Shown: positions 1 to 13,486, counted from the first letter of the stretch. The stretch is DNA of 64,000 bases from Cenococcum geophilum 1.58 (GCA_001692895.1 KV748188.1:558001-622000); one strand, 5' to 3'. Program-made: numbers and translations. The notes: generated from the sequence alone by a model not told the origin.

Positions 1-3000
1 TATAGAACGTTGTTAAATCTTTAGATATAGGGTCTATCCTAATTCGGTAGAAAGCTTAGTAAATATTAAGTTTAGTAAAAATCTTTGCCTAACTTAAACG
101 TGTAAGGGTCTCGTTAATTAAAGGAATAGAATACTGGTCCTTTTAAGTAATAGCGTTTAGTTTCTAATAGTTAATATAAAAACAAAGGCCTCTATTAGGC
201 TTTTTTACGAACAGGATAAGGGAAGCAAAAGGGGCTTAACTTGGCTTAATAAACCCTTTATCCAGGTTGTTAATTAAGTACTACTTTATTGCTTTTAGCT
301 TATCCGTTAATTAATAGTAGAGGGGGCTATAGCCTAGCGAGTTATGGGCCTCTAATTGAATCTTATAATTGTATGTTTGGTAGGGGGGTAACTTATCTAA
401 GGCCGCCTTTAAGAATGCATCCTTATAGCCTGTATAAATGGTAGGAAGGAGGCGTTCGACTAGTTCCTTATCGGTTTCCTTATCTGGCCTTTCCTCTCTA
501 TTATTAATAATTTGGTTAATCTTATATAGGCTTATTATAAAGACCTTATTGTCCTTCTGGTATATATTAAAGTGGAACGCTATAGCGCTAATTGCGGCAA
601 TGTTTATAATAGGGGGGTTAACTAATAATAGGGGCGTATATAACTTTAGGGACTTCTAGGGTACTAGCGTTATCGTTACTCCTTTTAGCTCCTGTTGCAT
701 CTTTTAGAGGTTATCCCTTATATCCTATTAATACGTTCTTTTCTATAACGGTTAAATCTATACGATTTAGACGTTATCTATATCATTATCTGTCCCGCTT
801 TTATACGTAGAGTCCTCTTTAAATATAGCGCTTTAGGAGAGTATCTTTATTAATACGGAGTTCTTTCTAGCTTCATAGCGGGCGTCCTCTTAGGTAAAGG
901 CTAGGTTATAGGCCCGGACATTTTACTAGTAGGTAGGGTTAGCCCTTACGGCTAGTGTCTTACGGTCGGTTCGGATCTCCCTAACAAAGGAGGGCAACCT
1001 TAGTCTATCCTTTAGCTAGACAAACCGTCTTTTTTATATATTTAACTAAATATTAAAATAAAACATTTATTTTTGTCTAAGGATTATATCGTGGGACCCT
1101 AGGTCTAGGATGCAAAAGGGGATACTATATTAGCGTTGTCCGTTAAGAGCAATATATAACTTTAAAACGTGGGTAACGGGCCAACCGGCTTAGCCGTTAT
1201 AGCCCTTTACCTAGATAGGCTTCTCTAGTTAGATGGCTTCTGTATTTAGAAACTTAGTAATATTATTTATATAGGCAGTATTTATAAAGGCGAAGCCATT
1301 TGCTCTAGTATTAATAAGGGCGGTTATATTAACTTTATATCCATTTTAAGATACTATACATAGAACCGTGAAATACTTTCCACCTATTAACTAACTAAGA
1401 TTAATCTCTTTGAGATCGATAGGGTACCCTAGGGGGGAGTCTTTCTCTAGGGTTCTTCTTTTCCTAACTTATTAGACGTTTCTCCTTCCTCTATCTCCTT
1501 AATATCGCCTATATCCTTTAGCTCCGGGCAAGACGAGGCAAAGTAACCTTACTTATTGCAGTTAAAGCATATAGCCAAGGCAGGGTTAATTAGAGTATTA
1601 CGGCGAATATTAGTTAATAGTGTGGTATATAGCTAGTTGGGTAAGGCTCGCTAGTACATAGTTATAACCGCCTTTAGTATAAGAGCAGTTATAACTTATC
1701 TTCTTGCTTTAGCTCCTATAGGTGTAGCTAGCGAGTTCTAATCGTTACGGAGTCACTTCTACCAATTAGGGCGGGCGTTAATCCGCTTTAGTTTTAAGTT
1801 TAATAATAGGCAATAAGCTGCGAGTCTTTTGTAGGTTAGTAGGTTATCTAAGGTTACAGCAATCTTTTTTTATAGCCAGATTATTAGCTTATCGTATAGG
1901 TCTAATCGGTAGTTCTTAAGGGGAACCTAGCCTTCTCCTGTAAGGTATAAGAATTAAGTTTAGAATTTAGTAAAGGGTTGGTTCGGTTTTATTATTAGGT
2001 AATTATAGTTATAACAGGCATCCTATACTTTGTTCGGGTTAACATAGATAGCCACTAGGTGCCATATCATCTTATTAACAGATATAAATTAGATAGGGAA
2101 GTCGTCCTCAAACTTGGCTTAAAGGTGCCGTTAGGCGTCCCCAGTGGTTCAACCAAAGAGGTAGAGTATTTTAGCTTCTTTAGAAAGGAAATAGTTATAG
2201 TTAACACGGAGCTTTCCTCATACTTAAATCCTCTAATTCTTAAAGGTAGGGTCTATCCCGTTAGACAGTGGTAGGGGGTTAGGGAGCTTAACGGACTTTA
2301 ATTACTTTATTATTATATCCGTACTCCCTAGTATATCGCATTTAGTAGAGTAAATAGGTCAACTAGGGCTTTAAAAAGGGGAAGCTAAGCTATTTTATAG
2401 GGCCGTAAGGCTTTCTAGGATCTCTTATAGGGTCTCTTATATATTTCTCGCTTCAAGACAATCGGCTTCCTAGCTGGCTACAAGGGCGCGAATCTGCTCG
2501 CGTATGTCTACAACATCATTATTATCTTTAATTTCTAATCCCAATTAGATCTTAGGTTCCTCTTAGGTAAAGGCAGCTCTCTTAAATAAGCTTGCTTTAG
2601 GTGCCATCGTTAGCTTCCCAAGGTTTATCAGTATTATACGCTTTAGTTTCGATTCCGGGGGTACAGGTCCAGTCCTGTCTGGCTTATAAGGTGGGATATT
2701 ATCTAGGCCTTCCTAGGTAATATAAAGTTGTTTTAGTGTCTAAGTATAGCGCGTTAATGCGTCGTTGCAGACGAAGTTTCTTTGGGGTGGGATATTATTA
2801 AGGCCTTCCTAGGCAAGGTAGGGAGAGCTTAGTATAATATCACGGCTCGAACAAATGCCTCTGAACCGAAGCTTGAACGAATGCTATATTACCAAAATAC
2901 TAAGCTAAAGAGAAGGAAAAGGGGTCGCTAGGACCGATGTAAACAAATATGTAGGGTGAGCCGCTAAGGCGCTAGCTTTAGGCGGGCTAATCACAGGTCG

Positions 3001-3048
3001 GCAGAATATGGCAGAATTTGGCAGGTAACGTGCGATAGCGCCGTTACA
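1..3048 (-). mobile_element. Ty3/gypsy LTR retrotransposon, 5' half, cut by window edge
   Basis: Read on the minus strand, a 5' LTR near 2.67-3.05 kb is followed by a gag region with a CCHC zinc-knuckle remnant near 1.53-1.58 kb. A retropepsin-like region follows at about 1.05-1.33 kb, and the first reverse transcriptase blocks lie at about 1-350. This order (gag, protease, RT) and the RT type indicate Ty3/gypsy. RNase H, integrase and the 3' LTR would lie left of base 1. The element is heavily RIP-mutated and broken in dozens of places, so it is a fossil. Its right end at 3048 interrupts a LINE whose endonuclease reading continues up to 3049, so the element was inserted into the LINE. The absolute age cannot be read because only one LTR is present and RIP distorts divergence. 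Confidence 0.8.
2665..3048 (-). repeat. 5' LTR of the minus-strand gypsy element
   Basis: The outer end is clear: on the minus strand the LTR begins TGTAACGGCG at 3048, exactly where the LINE reading frame stops. The inner end is uncertain; I place it near 2665, before a TGG-starting stretch at about 2650-2664 that could be a primer-binding site. Two ~26-bp direct repeats (AGGAAGGCC...ATAATATCCCACC) lie inside it near 2690-2715 and 2790-2815. Its GC content is visibly higher than that of the internal part, so RIP was weaker here. Confidence 0.5.
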
Positions 3049-5390
3049 CTTAGTAGGCACTCTAACTGTTAATCTATAGCAATATAGATACCCCCCTACC
3101 GCGGGTAGTAGAGGTTTATATCTCCTAGTAGGATAAACTCTATACCTTTGGTTTCTAGTAAGCTTATTACTAATATAATATTCTCTATTTATAGAACCCC
3201 TTTAACCCTAGGGTTATATATATTAATAATTTATACTAGTCCCCTATATGTTTAGATTATTATAACTATAGTATCTAGGTTAACTGCCTGCTATAACTAT
3301 AAGGATAGGCTAATAGCCTTACTAATTATAAAGTATACCTATATGGCTGCTTTTAGTTCGTATAGAAGCTAGAATCCTTAGGGGTAGTATATTAATTATA
3401 TAAAGGTATTATAATATAGTTCTTATATAGTAAGGATATAGTATTTCTTTAGGTCTAGACTATCTAGTAAGGGCCTTATAAGGCAGTAGTTTGTGTTGCT
3501 GTAGTTATATTATATAATAGATAGGTAGCGGACCCCCGGCGAGGGTTTTTTTTAACTCTCCTTTATTCCTCGCTTCTTCTATTTCTACTTTCTCTAAAAT
3601 ATTTAGAGCTTCTATCTCTTATATCTATACCCTAGTTACTACTTATTTTATATAGAGCTTTCTATTCCTATATCTTATATTCCTGTTAGCGCTTCTATAT
3701 CTAAATCTATTATTATTACCGGTTCTTCCCCTATTCTTACTAGTCGGCTATATACCCTTTATAGGTCGGCTGTAAATGTTATATTTGCCGCATTAAGTCT
3801 AATTCTTAATTGTCCTAGTCTTAAGCCTACTATCGCTATCTATAGGGGTCTTCCTATAGGGCGTCCTCTCCCTTATATCTCCTATGACCCTTATATCCCT
3901 AATTAGTCTAGTAATATTATATGGCGTCGCTTCTAGCTTGTTAAGGCTTAGGATAGCTAGCCTAGCCCTCTAGTATTAAAGGTAGGAAACGCTAAAAAGG
4001 CGCCTACGTCCCCCTAGCTTATCGCCTATTATTTCTATTTATATAACTTAGCGTATAGTTATTCCCGCAGCTATTAAGCCCTTACCTTTTGTCTCCTGTA
4101 TTTAATGTAGTCTTCTCTCTTTTACGCCTTATATGTGCTTTAGTGGCAGTTTGCGTATTTTATTTAGTCTTAATTTAAGCAATGTCTTATATTGTAAGGG
4201 CCTATATAGTAGCCGTAGTATACCTATACTGCGCATATAGATTAGGTGTGTCCCTATTATATATAGTAATAGTATTATTCTAGGCGTAGTCTGTGGTTAT
4301 AGAGCCTTGTGTTATATATAAGGCTATTTATAATTATTCCTTTTTAGATAAGAAGTTTTTGTATTCCTAGTATATATATGCTAACGATAAGGGAGCTATA
4401 CGTTTGTTCGGCGTCTCCCTAGCGAGTCTTTAGTAACCCTTATATTCTCTTATTATTTTCGTTATATACTTAGTTTATATTTTCCTATTAAAGCTATTAG
4501 ATTTAGGTAATTTCGAGTCCTAGTATAAGGCGTTCCGTTTATCTTACTATCTTCTATATAATTGCTATGTTATCCGCCTAGCGTCCCTTTTCTACCCTAA
4601 GGCTTATAGGAACTACTAGGACTTTAACTAGGTAATCCTTATAGAGTACTTTTATGCTAATACGTTCTCCTAGCCTATCCCCTACCCTTATGGCTTGTTC
4701 CTTTACCTATTAGTTCTTTAGGGTAACTCTAATATCTCCGCTCTTAAGGTGTTAGACTATAACAGCGTTATAAACCTCTTTGCGTATCTTTATAAGGACT
4801 TCTATTTCTAATTATTCCCTAAGCCCCTTTACTTATTCTATATTTAGTTATATTATAATTATATACCCAGTTATTAACTTAAGAGGGGTAGGTTTCCTGT
4901 GCTGTAAAAGCATAGCTACGGCGGCCTAGGTGCAGTTCGCCGGTAAAGGGGGGTTATACTTATTTTTAATTTTACTTAGCCATTAGAGGATTTAATTAAG
5001 GGTTTACTAGAGGGGCGCCTAAGGTTTACTAGACTAGCGGAGCTATTCTACTAGCTATATTAGTTTATTATAACTAACGGTTACTTCCCTATAATTTTAG
5101 ATACTAGACGCGTCTAATAGGCTTTATATTTTATTAGATGCCTTCTTAATAGAGGTATTTCCGCTTTATAGTGTGGTATTCGCCCGTCTTTATTGTGGAG
5201 GGCTATTACTAGGCATAGTTCTAGCGGTCGCGCGCGAGTGCGAGCCACCGTCGTTTAACGTGTGCCTCCCCTGCGATGCATGCATCTTAGGGGGATTCTC
5301 TAGGTGTTTTTTAGGGTTCTTTTAGTTGGATTTGGTCTTTTTGGGCCGGGTGTAGCAAGAGCTTCTTTTTTAAAGGGTAGTAAAAATATT
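3049..5390 (-). mobile_element. LINE (non-LTR retrotransposon), 5' half, RIP-mutated
   Basis: On the minus strand at 3049-3220 the reading is that of a LINE endonuclease/exonuclease/phosphatase domain, including the catalytic signature FILLGDINLYYPR (canonical GDFNxHHPxW), then ..GGIYIAID. The endonuclease stretch is readable through several RIP-type stops (TAG/TAA at former Gln/Trp/Arg codons). Upstream (3.6-5.3 kb) should be the rest of the endonuclease and an ORF1/gag-like part; I could not recognise a clear motif there. The GC-rich piece at about 5220-5345 may be the 5' leader. The RT half is missing from the window because a gypsy element interrupts the LINE at 3049. The right end near 5390 is where gypsy pol sequence begins, so this LINE probably inserted into that gypsy copy. 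Similar to Tad1/I-type fungal LINEs. Confidence 0.7.
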
Positions 5391-7616
5391 AGTAGTTAAT
5401 TTAAAGTCTATCTAAGTAGTTTCCAATTATAAGGCCTTAGAATATTTTATAATAATAAAGGCCCTTATAGCCTAATAGGCGCGCTAGGCGGACACCTTAT
5501 CTTAATTTAACTTCCTAATTATATATAGGCTAGGCGCTGCTAGCTATATAGACGCTTTTATAAGGCGTAAACAAAATATAAATAACTAGATAGTTGTAAA
5601 AATCTTAATTATAAACCTAAGCGCTACTATAACTAGAGCACCTTAACTCCTAAATATAGGCAGAACTAAATATAGACTCTTTAAATGCTAAGATATGCCC
5701 TATTAACTTTATAGAACTAGACCTTATTAATAAACTACTATAGGTAAACCGCACGGCCCCTTCTCTATAGGAGTACCGTAAAAAGGCAAAGAACGTTTCT
5801 AGCCTATAGTCCCTTAAAAGTAAACTACTTAAGCACTACGAACGGCTAGTAGTAGTAGAGGAACAGAACTTATAGACTTGGCTTATTACCGAAGCACATA
5901 CCTAGGTCTTTACGGCCTACCCTAAAAAAAATAAGACCCGTAGGATTATTGGCGACTGCTACTACTAGCCCAGAATAATTATAAATATTAACCGCTATAT
6001 ATAGAACTACAATAACTGCTATAGGTTTATAATTCTACGAGATAAGACCCTAGGACTATTAAAAACCCTCCTAATACCTAACCGCCCTTAATAATATAGC
6101 TTTATAGACTTTTATAAGCTACCTTTAAACCATGACGGATATAATATAGTTATAATCCTAGTTAACCGCTTTGGCAAGCGCCCGTTCTTAATTCCCTATT
6201 ATAAAAATATCGATACTAAAGAGGCAGCCCAACTATATATCTACTACGTTTACTAAATTTACGGACCACTAGATACTATTATATCCGATTATAGGCCGCA
6301 GTTTATATTAGCCTTTTGGAATAAATTTACCTAGATCTTAGGTATTAAGTTAAAGCTTTCTATAGCATATTACCCCCAGACAGACGATTAAACGGAGATT
6401 GTAAATTAATACTTAGACTAAAGACTCCGGCCTTTTATTAACTACTTCTAGGATAACTAGGTTAAATTATTGCCCTTAATAGACTACGCCTAAGCGACCC
6501 TACCCCATAACTCTACCGGATTTGCCCCTATTTAACTAAAAATGAGTTATCTACCCTATATAAGCTTTAACTGGGAAAGACTAAAAGGGCCCTAGACTAT
6601 ACGCGAAAAACTATCTTATAAGGAAGCCTAGCAGTACGCTAAGCGCTTAAAAAAAGCCTAAAAAGTAGCCTATACAAACTTAGAAAAGGCCTAGAAATTA
6701 ATAAAATAGTAGGCGAATAAGTATAAGCGTAAGCCTAACTTTACTATAGGTAATATAGTTTGGATTATAATAAAGAACTAGAAGATAGAACGGCCTAGCC
6801 GTAAGCTAAACTATAAAATAGTAGGACTGTATAAGATTCTTAATAAAGTAGGCAACTTATATAAGGTTAAGCTCCCAGACTTAATTAAAGTTTACCCTAT
6901 TTTTTACCGGACAAGCTATAGAAAGCTATAAATAATCTACTATCTAGATAAAAGAATAAACCTCCCCTACTAATTTAAGTTAATGGCGATAATAAATGGG
7001 AAATTAAAGAAATGCTGGCCTGTAAACTTATAAAGGGAATATTAAAGTATTATATTAGTTGGAAAGGATATAACCCGAAGCCTACTTAGTACCCTATATA
7101 GAACTTTATAGGTAGTCCCTATAAGCTTTAGGAGTTTTATAGCCGTTACCCTAATAAACCCGGACCGCTAAAGTACCTAGATAAGTAGATAGAATGCTAG
7201 TATAATAAAGATAATAAGCTACTAGAAGAATATAAGGACAAAAACGCCCTAGAAATTTCTTAGTCACGTAAGGTATTAAAATATCCAGAAACTTCAACCG
7301 GTAGTTAAAGTTATCTAATTAGTTAGATTCTCTTACTAAGACTTTTAGTGACAAAGCCTAAGGGCAGGCTTTTTTAAAGGGGGGGGTAATATTACAGCAC
7401 TAGTAAAACTTAGCAGAACTTTATACCAGCAAGTTACTATAGATTGCTATATATTGCGATTACGTAACGCGAAGATCTTATAAAATACCAAACGGCGCTA
7501 CTCTTCTTCTCTTTTCCTTTCCCTAGCTTTAGATTCTTGTTTATAAACAATCTAATTATATAGGCTTGCGCGACCCTTTTGCCGTACTTATATCTTAATT
7601 AACTAAGTCGCTAATA
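5391..7616 (+). mobile_element. Ty3/gypsy chromovirus copy A, 3' half with 3' LTR
   Basis: This is a near-duplicate of 9395-11622. It starts in the RNase H/connection region, runs through a large integrase region (about 5.85-6.7 kb) and ends in a chromodomain-like segment near 6.99-7.17 kb, a G-rich polypurine tract near 7376-7389 and an LTR (7390-7616). It is RIP-mutated and broken many times. The 5' half (5' LTR, gag, RT) is absent; the abrupt start next to the LINE suggests the LINE split this element and its left part lies outside the window. Its 3' LTR is at the same time the 5' LTR of copy B. Confidence 0.75.
7390..7616 (+). repeat. LTR shared by gypsy copies A and B
   Basis: This 227-nt LTR matches 11385-11622. 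It follows a G-rich polypurine tract of copy A and precedes the gag region of copy B, so one LTR serves two elements. It carries more RIP-type changes than the LTR at 11385. Confidence 0.8.
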
Positions 7617-10600
7617 AACGCCTTCCTTTATAAAAGAGATTAGTATTATAATAGAAAACCTTATACGGCTATAAATAGACACCGTTTACTAGGCTAATGC
7701 GACGCGTAAAAACTAGGCTTTTAAAAAGGATATATAGCTTAATCCGCAATAGATCTATATATTACGCCGCCCCTAAACTGCCTATATTATACCACCCGCA
7801 CTAAAGACTTAGGAAGTTAGTAGTGGCCTAGCTAAGTCCCTAATAGAGAACTTAGGCCCTATATAGCTATAAAGGAAGGCTAGGGATATTAGATAATATA
7901 CTAAACTAATAGACTAAAAGAATAACTTATAGAAAATAAAATGTAAGCTAAGGAAGATTATAAACCCTATACTGCAAAATACGGCCTAATAAATATCTAT
8001 AAAGAAACCTACGGACCTCCTACTAGTTAATATCTACTATATTAGCGCTATAGGATTCTACTAGAACCTAGTTTAGCCTAATACTATTACCTTTATAACT
8101 AGCTTATACAAAATTAATTAAATAATTAAAGAGAAAGAAGCCCTAGCCTAAGGGAAAGGCGAGCCTATAAATAAGGAGCTAGTAGAACGGAAACTACCCT
8201 ATTAATACTAGAAATTTAAAAATACTTTCTCTAAAGTAACGTCTAATATACTTCTACTTTACTAACCATACGACTATAAGATTAAAATTAAGCCGGATAA
8301 GGTGGTTATCCTTAGCTATAGCCCCCTCTAATAGTAATCTACTGCTAAATTATAGGCTATAAAGTAGTATCTTATTAATAACCTAGATAAGGGCTTTATT
8401 GAGCCTAGTTAAGCCCCTTTTAACTTACCTATTTTCTTTACCAAAAAGCCAAATAGAGGACTTTATTTCTATATTAACTACTATAAGCTTAATAATTTAA
8501 CCCTTAAAGACCGCTACCTACTGCCTTTACTTAATAAGACTTTAGCCTAAATAAGTAGAGCTAAAATCTTTACAAAGCTTAATATCCGCTAGGCTTTTTA
8601 TTAAATTAGGATAAACCTTAAATTAGAAAACCTTATTATATTTTAGACCTATTATAAAACGTATAAATATAAAGTACTATTTTTTAGACTAACTAACGGA
8701 TTGGCTATATACTAATAATATATAAATAATATACTATTTAACTACCTTAACGACTTCTATACAGCTTACTTAGATAATATTATAATCTACTTTAAAAATA
8801 AACTAAAATATAAAGAGTATATCTATAAAGTCTTATAACGACTTTAGGAAGCTAGCCTCTAAGCTAATATTAAGAAGTTAAAATTTAGTGTTAAGCGTAT
8901 AAAGTACTTAGGGTTTATTATTAGTATAAATGGGATTAAGGCAAACCTAGAAAAGACAGCTGTAATTAACTAATAGGTACCCCTAAGGACCGTAAAGGGG
9001 GTATAATTATTTTTAGGGTTCTGTAACTTCTACTAACGCTTTATTAAGAATTATAGTAGAATTACCTAGCTACTAAGCCTACTTACCTATAAGGACTAGC
9101 CCTTTTACTTTAACACCGTATATAGGTAGGCCTTTAATAAGCTTAAAAAAACAACTAGTTTCTGCTCCCTTACTTACTTACTTTAACCTAAAACGGCCCT
9201 TAATACTAGAAACCAATGCCTTAGATAGTGTTATAGCTACCATTTACTCCTAAAAGTAGATAGATGGAGAATAGCACCCTATTGCTTACTATTTAAAGAC
9301 TATAGTAGATGCTAAGCTAAACTACCTAATTCATAACAAAGAAATGCTGGCTATTATCTCTAGCTTTTAGCACTAGCGAGCCTAACTAAAAGGCACCCCT
9401 AAGTCTATTTAGGTAGTTTTTAATTATAAGGCCTTAGAATATTTTATAATAATAAAGGCCCTTATAGCCTAATAGGCGCGCTAGGCGGACACCCTATCTT
9501 AGTTTAACTTCCTAATTATATATAGGCTAGGCGCTACTAACCGTGTAGACGCTCTTATAAGACGTAAATAGGATATAAATAACTAAATAGCTATAAAGAT
9601 CTTATTATAGATCTAAGCGCTATTATAACTAGAGCACCTTAACTCCTAGATATAGGCAGAACTAAATATAGACTCTTTAGATGCTAAGATATACCCTATT
9701 AACTCTATGGAACTGGACCTTATTAATAAACTATTATAGGTAAACCGTACAGCCCCTTCTTTATAAGAGTGCCGCGAAAAGGTAAAGAATATTTCTAGCC
9801 TATAGTCCCTTAAAAGTAAACTACTTAAGCACCGTAAATAGTTAGTAGTAGTAGAGGAATAGAACTTACGGACTTAGCTTATTGCTAAAGTATATACCTA
9901 GGTCTCTACGGCCTACCCTAAAAAAAATAAAACCTATAGGATTATTGGCGACCGCTACTACTGGCCTAGAATAATTATAAATATTAACCGCTATATACGG
10001 AACTATAATAACTACTATAGGTTTATAATTCTATAAGATAAGACCCTAGGATTATTAAAACCCCTTTTAATACCTAACCGCCCCTAGTAATATATCTCTA
10101 TAGACTTTTATAAGCTACCTTTAGACCGTAACGGATATAATATAGTTATAATTTTAGTTAACCACTTTAGTAAGCGCCTGTTCTTAATTCCCTATTATAA
10201 AAATATTAATACTAAAGAGGTAGCCTAATTGTATATCTACTATATCTACTAAATTTATGGACTACTAAACACTATTATATCCAACTATAGGCTGTAGTTT
10301 ATATTAGCCTTTTAGAATAAGTTTACCTAAATCCTAAGCATTAAGCTAAAGCTTTTTATGGTATATTACCCCTAGATAAACGGTTAAATAGAGATTATAA
10401 ATTAATACTTAGACCAGAGACTCTGGCCTTTTATTAACTACTTCTAGAATAACTAAGCTAAACTATTGCCCTTAATAGACTACGCCTAAGCAACCCTACC
10501 CCACAACTCTACCGGATTTGCCCCTATTTAACTAGAAATAGGTTACTTACCCTATATAAGCTTTAACTAGGAAAGACTAGAAAGGCCCTAAACTATATAT

Positions 10601-11384
10601 AAAAAAACTATTTTATAAGAAAGCCTAGCAGTATATTAAGCGCTTAGAAGAAGCCTAAAAAGTAGCCTATATAAACCTAAAAAAGGCTTAAAAATTAATA
10701 GAATAGCAGGCAAATAAGTATAGGCGCGAGCCTAACTTTACTATAGGTAATATGGTCTAGGTTATAATAAAGAATTAGAAGACAAAACGGCCTAGCTATA
10801 AGCTAGACTATAAAATAGTAGGACCGTATAAGATTCTTAATAAAGTAGGCAACTCGTATAAGGTTAAGCTCCCAGACTTAATTAAAGTTTACTTTATTTT
10901 CTTACTAGATAAGCTATAGAAAGCTATAAATAACCCACTACCCAGATAAAAGAATAAACCTCCCCTACTAATTTAAGTTAATGGTGATAATAAATAGAAA
11001 ATTAAAGAAATACTAGCCTATAAACTTATAAAGGGAACGTTAAAGTATTATATTAATTAGAAAGGATATAACCTAAACTCTACTTAGTACCTATATAGAA
11101 CTTTATAGGTAGTCCCTATAAGCTTTAGAAGTTCTATAGCTGTTACCCTAATAAACCCAGACTACTAAAATACCTAGATAAGTAGATAAAATGCTAGTAT
11201 AATAAAGATAATAAGCTACTAGAAGAATATAAGGACAAAAACGCCCTAGAAATTTCTTAGTTATATAAGGTATTAAAATATCTAGGAACTTTAACCGGTG
11301 GTTAAAGTTGTCTAATTAGTTAGATTCTCTTACTAAGACTTTTAGCGACAAAGCCTAAGGGCAGGCTTGTTTAGAGGGGAGGTA

Positions 11385-11622
11385 ATGTTATAGCACTGGC
11401 AGAACTTGGCAGAACTTGGCAGAACTTCGCACCGGCAAGTTGCCACAGATTGCCGCATATTGCGATTATGTGACGCGAAGATCTTATAAAACACCGAACG
11501 GCGCTACTCTTCTTCTCCTTTCCTTTCCCTAGCTTTAGATTCTCGTTTATAGACAATTTAATCGTATAGGCTTGCGCGTCCCCTTTACCATACCTATGCC
11601 TTAATTAACTAAGTCGCTAATA
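11385..11622 (+). repeat. 3' LTR of gypsy copy B
   Basis: This 238-nt LTR is 11 nt longer than its partner at 7390, mainly because a ~10-bp CAGAACTTGG motif occurs three times here near 11397-11430. It is much less AT-shifted than the rest of the element. It ends at the junction with hAT transposase sequence. Confidence 0.8.
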
Positions 11623-12480
11623 TTATATATATCTTTATATAATTTATAACTTCCTTTAGTCTTTCTATAAAGCAACTCTATTTCTTTAGGGAGATTATAT
11701 AACACTAAAAAGGGTTTTAGAATTAATTAATATTCTTAAAGATCTAATATAAGACGTATTAGTATGTTATATAATACTCTTAATATTTCTTTAGCTAATT
11801 TTTTCCTACTAGGTAATAGCCACTAAGGCTAAGAATAAGTTTATAGCACTTTAACTCTAATATACTAAGGAAAAGCTTATAAAGTACGTTAAGAAGCTAA
11901 ACAATTTTCTATATTATCTAGCGGCATAAATTCTTAACCTATAATGTTATATAGCTTTCCTTAAAGATAAGAATAACTATATTATAATTAAAGGAAAGAA
12001 ATAGCTTTATACTATATAAAAGCTTTAAAAGGGATTCCGTAATAAGACACCACTTTTAACTATACTATATAAGCCTAAAAGTACTAATAAGTCTACTCTT
12101 TAACTAGAGGAAAATCTCTCTACCTTTTATAAGGCTTTTTAGCTATATATTTTAAAGTATACTCGTTTATAAAGCTAGGATAAGTTTAATAATTATATTA
12201 GTAAGAACCTAATTATGCTAGATAGTAAAACGACAGCTATTTAATAGTGAAGTTAGTAGCGTAAGAGATATAATTAAAGTTCTCTCTATACCTAGAATAA
12301 GCAATAAACTAGAGAGAGTATTTTTAGGCTCTTGACGTAGAGTTTTATAGAATTATATAAAAATAAGTATATAAATACTTAAGGCGACAGAATGCTTAAA
12401 GGACTAGGCTAATTAAGAAATTCTAGGTATCCCTTTATAGTTTCTTTATTATATAGTAGCTGGTAAAGGGTTTTAAGACA
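11623..12480 (+). mobile_element. hAT-family DNA transposon, C-terminal transposase remnant
   Basis: On the plus strand at 12267-12342 the reading DIIKVLSIPRISNKLERVFL followed by G.RR is the conserved hAT dimerisation block (ILSIPxxSxxxERVFSGxRR). It is followed by a weaker match to the segment ending ECLKDxAN near 12385-12415. Upstream, around 11900-11990, a stretch reading YYLAAQILN fits the region where hAT transposases have a V/ILxP block. Several former Gln codons are TAA/TAG, as expected from RIP, and at least one frame change separates the two parts. The N-terminal half (BED finger, first catalytic Asp) is missing: the sequence starts directly at the gypsy LTR, so the gypsy pair probably inserted into this hAT copy. 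I could not define the terminal inverted repeat. Confidence 0.72.
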
Positions 12481-13486
12481 ATAATAAATTAAAATATCCT
12501 TTTATGGCTTAGGCTGTTAGACCCTGTTCTGATAATATCTTGATACTATTAGCTGATAGGCTGGCTGTTTAATAGGGCTGTTAAGCCTGTTACCCACAAG
12601 TCTGATCAAAACTACACGTATAGCCTACATAGATTTGATCAGTACATTACCATTAACCATGCTTTCCAATCGTACTTCTAGTAATGCAGATCTTGTTCGG
12701 CCGACTTGGTATAACGTTTAACTAAATTGGATTGCTAAAAACCTATCACCAGAGCCGTAGCCGCGCCCGATTTTATACCTTTTAGAGGCCTCTGCGAGCG
12801 CTAAGGACGCTTTTTGGGTGTAAAACATGTTAGATTCCATTCTGTAGAAAGGATGAGTGTTAGCTACCTTATATTAAGTGACTTATCCTTAAGAAATAGG
12901 CTATATAGATTGTTTTATATAATATCACTAATCTTATATTCCTAAGCACGGCGATTTGATCCTATTGATCTGATTGGCCAAATCCTTATCGATAACAGAT
13001 GGACGCAACTTGGCGGGTTAAGGGATAGTATTGTTATTGAAATGCCCAGGTAATATCAAAGTGAAGTTGCTCGGAAGCTATTCCTGTCGAACGAACTCGT
13101 GTGTAGATTGTTCTACGAAGAAAACGAAGCTACAGGCAATATCATACGGGTATATAACGATACATTTGGTATTATGATCTACACGCCCTAATCAAGCCTT
13201 TTTTGGTGTAACTAACGATAATCTGACTTTTGAGGATATCGTTAAGCTCTACCACCAATATCGGTATAACTAGTTGTATGGGAAGGGGGTATATCTGGTC
13301 TATAAGGAGGGAAATCTACACCCTTTAGACTTTAAGATCCACTTTTTATTGAAGTTTTACTGCTTATTTACCCTACACGTGACTCTTGATATAACAATAC
13401 ATTTGGCGCCAAAACCCGTGTCGTACTAAGGAGTTTTGCCTGTATATATACACGGTGGATAAGTCACAGGTACCCCTGATCTGAAC
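12481..13486. other. Intergenic, unidentified relic
   Basis: Base composition returns toward normal here. No intact gene is visible. On the plus strand about 13080-13190 and 13215-13330 give short peptide-like stretches in two frames (for example LFLSNELVCRLFYEENEATG and LTFEDIVKLYHQYRYN) separated by stops. They could be the remains of a decayed gene or mobile element; I recognise no family. Confidence 0.3.

Larger units (their letters stand above)
7390..11622 (+). mobile_element. Ty3/gypsy chromovirus copy B with two LTRs
   Basis: The element has LTRs at 7390-7616 and 11385-11622. Between them, on the plus strand, are a gag-like region (7.6-8.2 kb), reverse transcriptase (about 8.4-8.95 kb), RNase H (about 9.05-9.4 kb), integrase (about 9.85-10.7 kb) and a chromodomain-like C-terminus (about 10.98-11.11 kb). 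That order and the terminal chromodomain identify a chromovirus of the Ty3/gypsy group. At ~4.2 kb it is somewhat short for a gypsy element, so internal deletion in gag/protease is likely. It is RIP-mutated throughout, with dozens of breaks. Confidence 0.82.
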
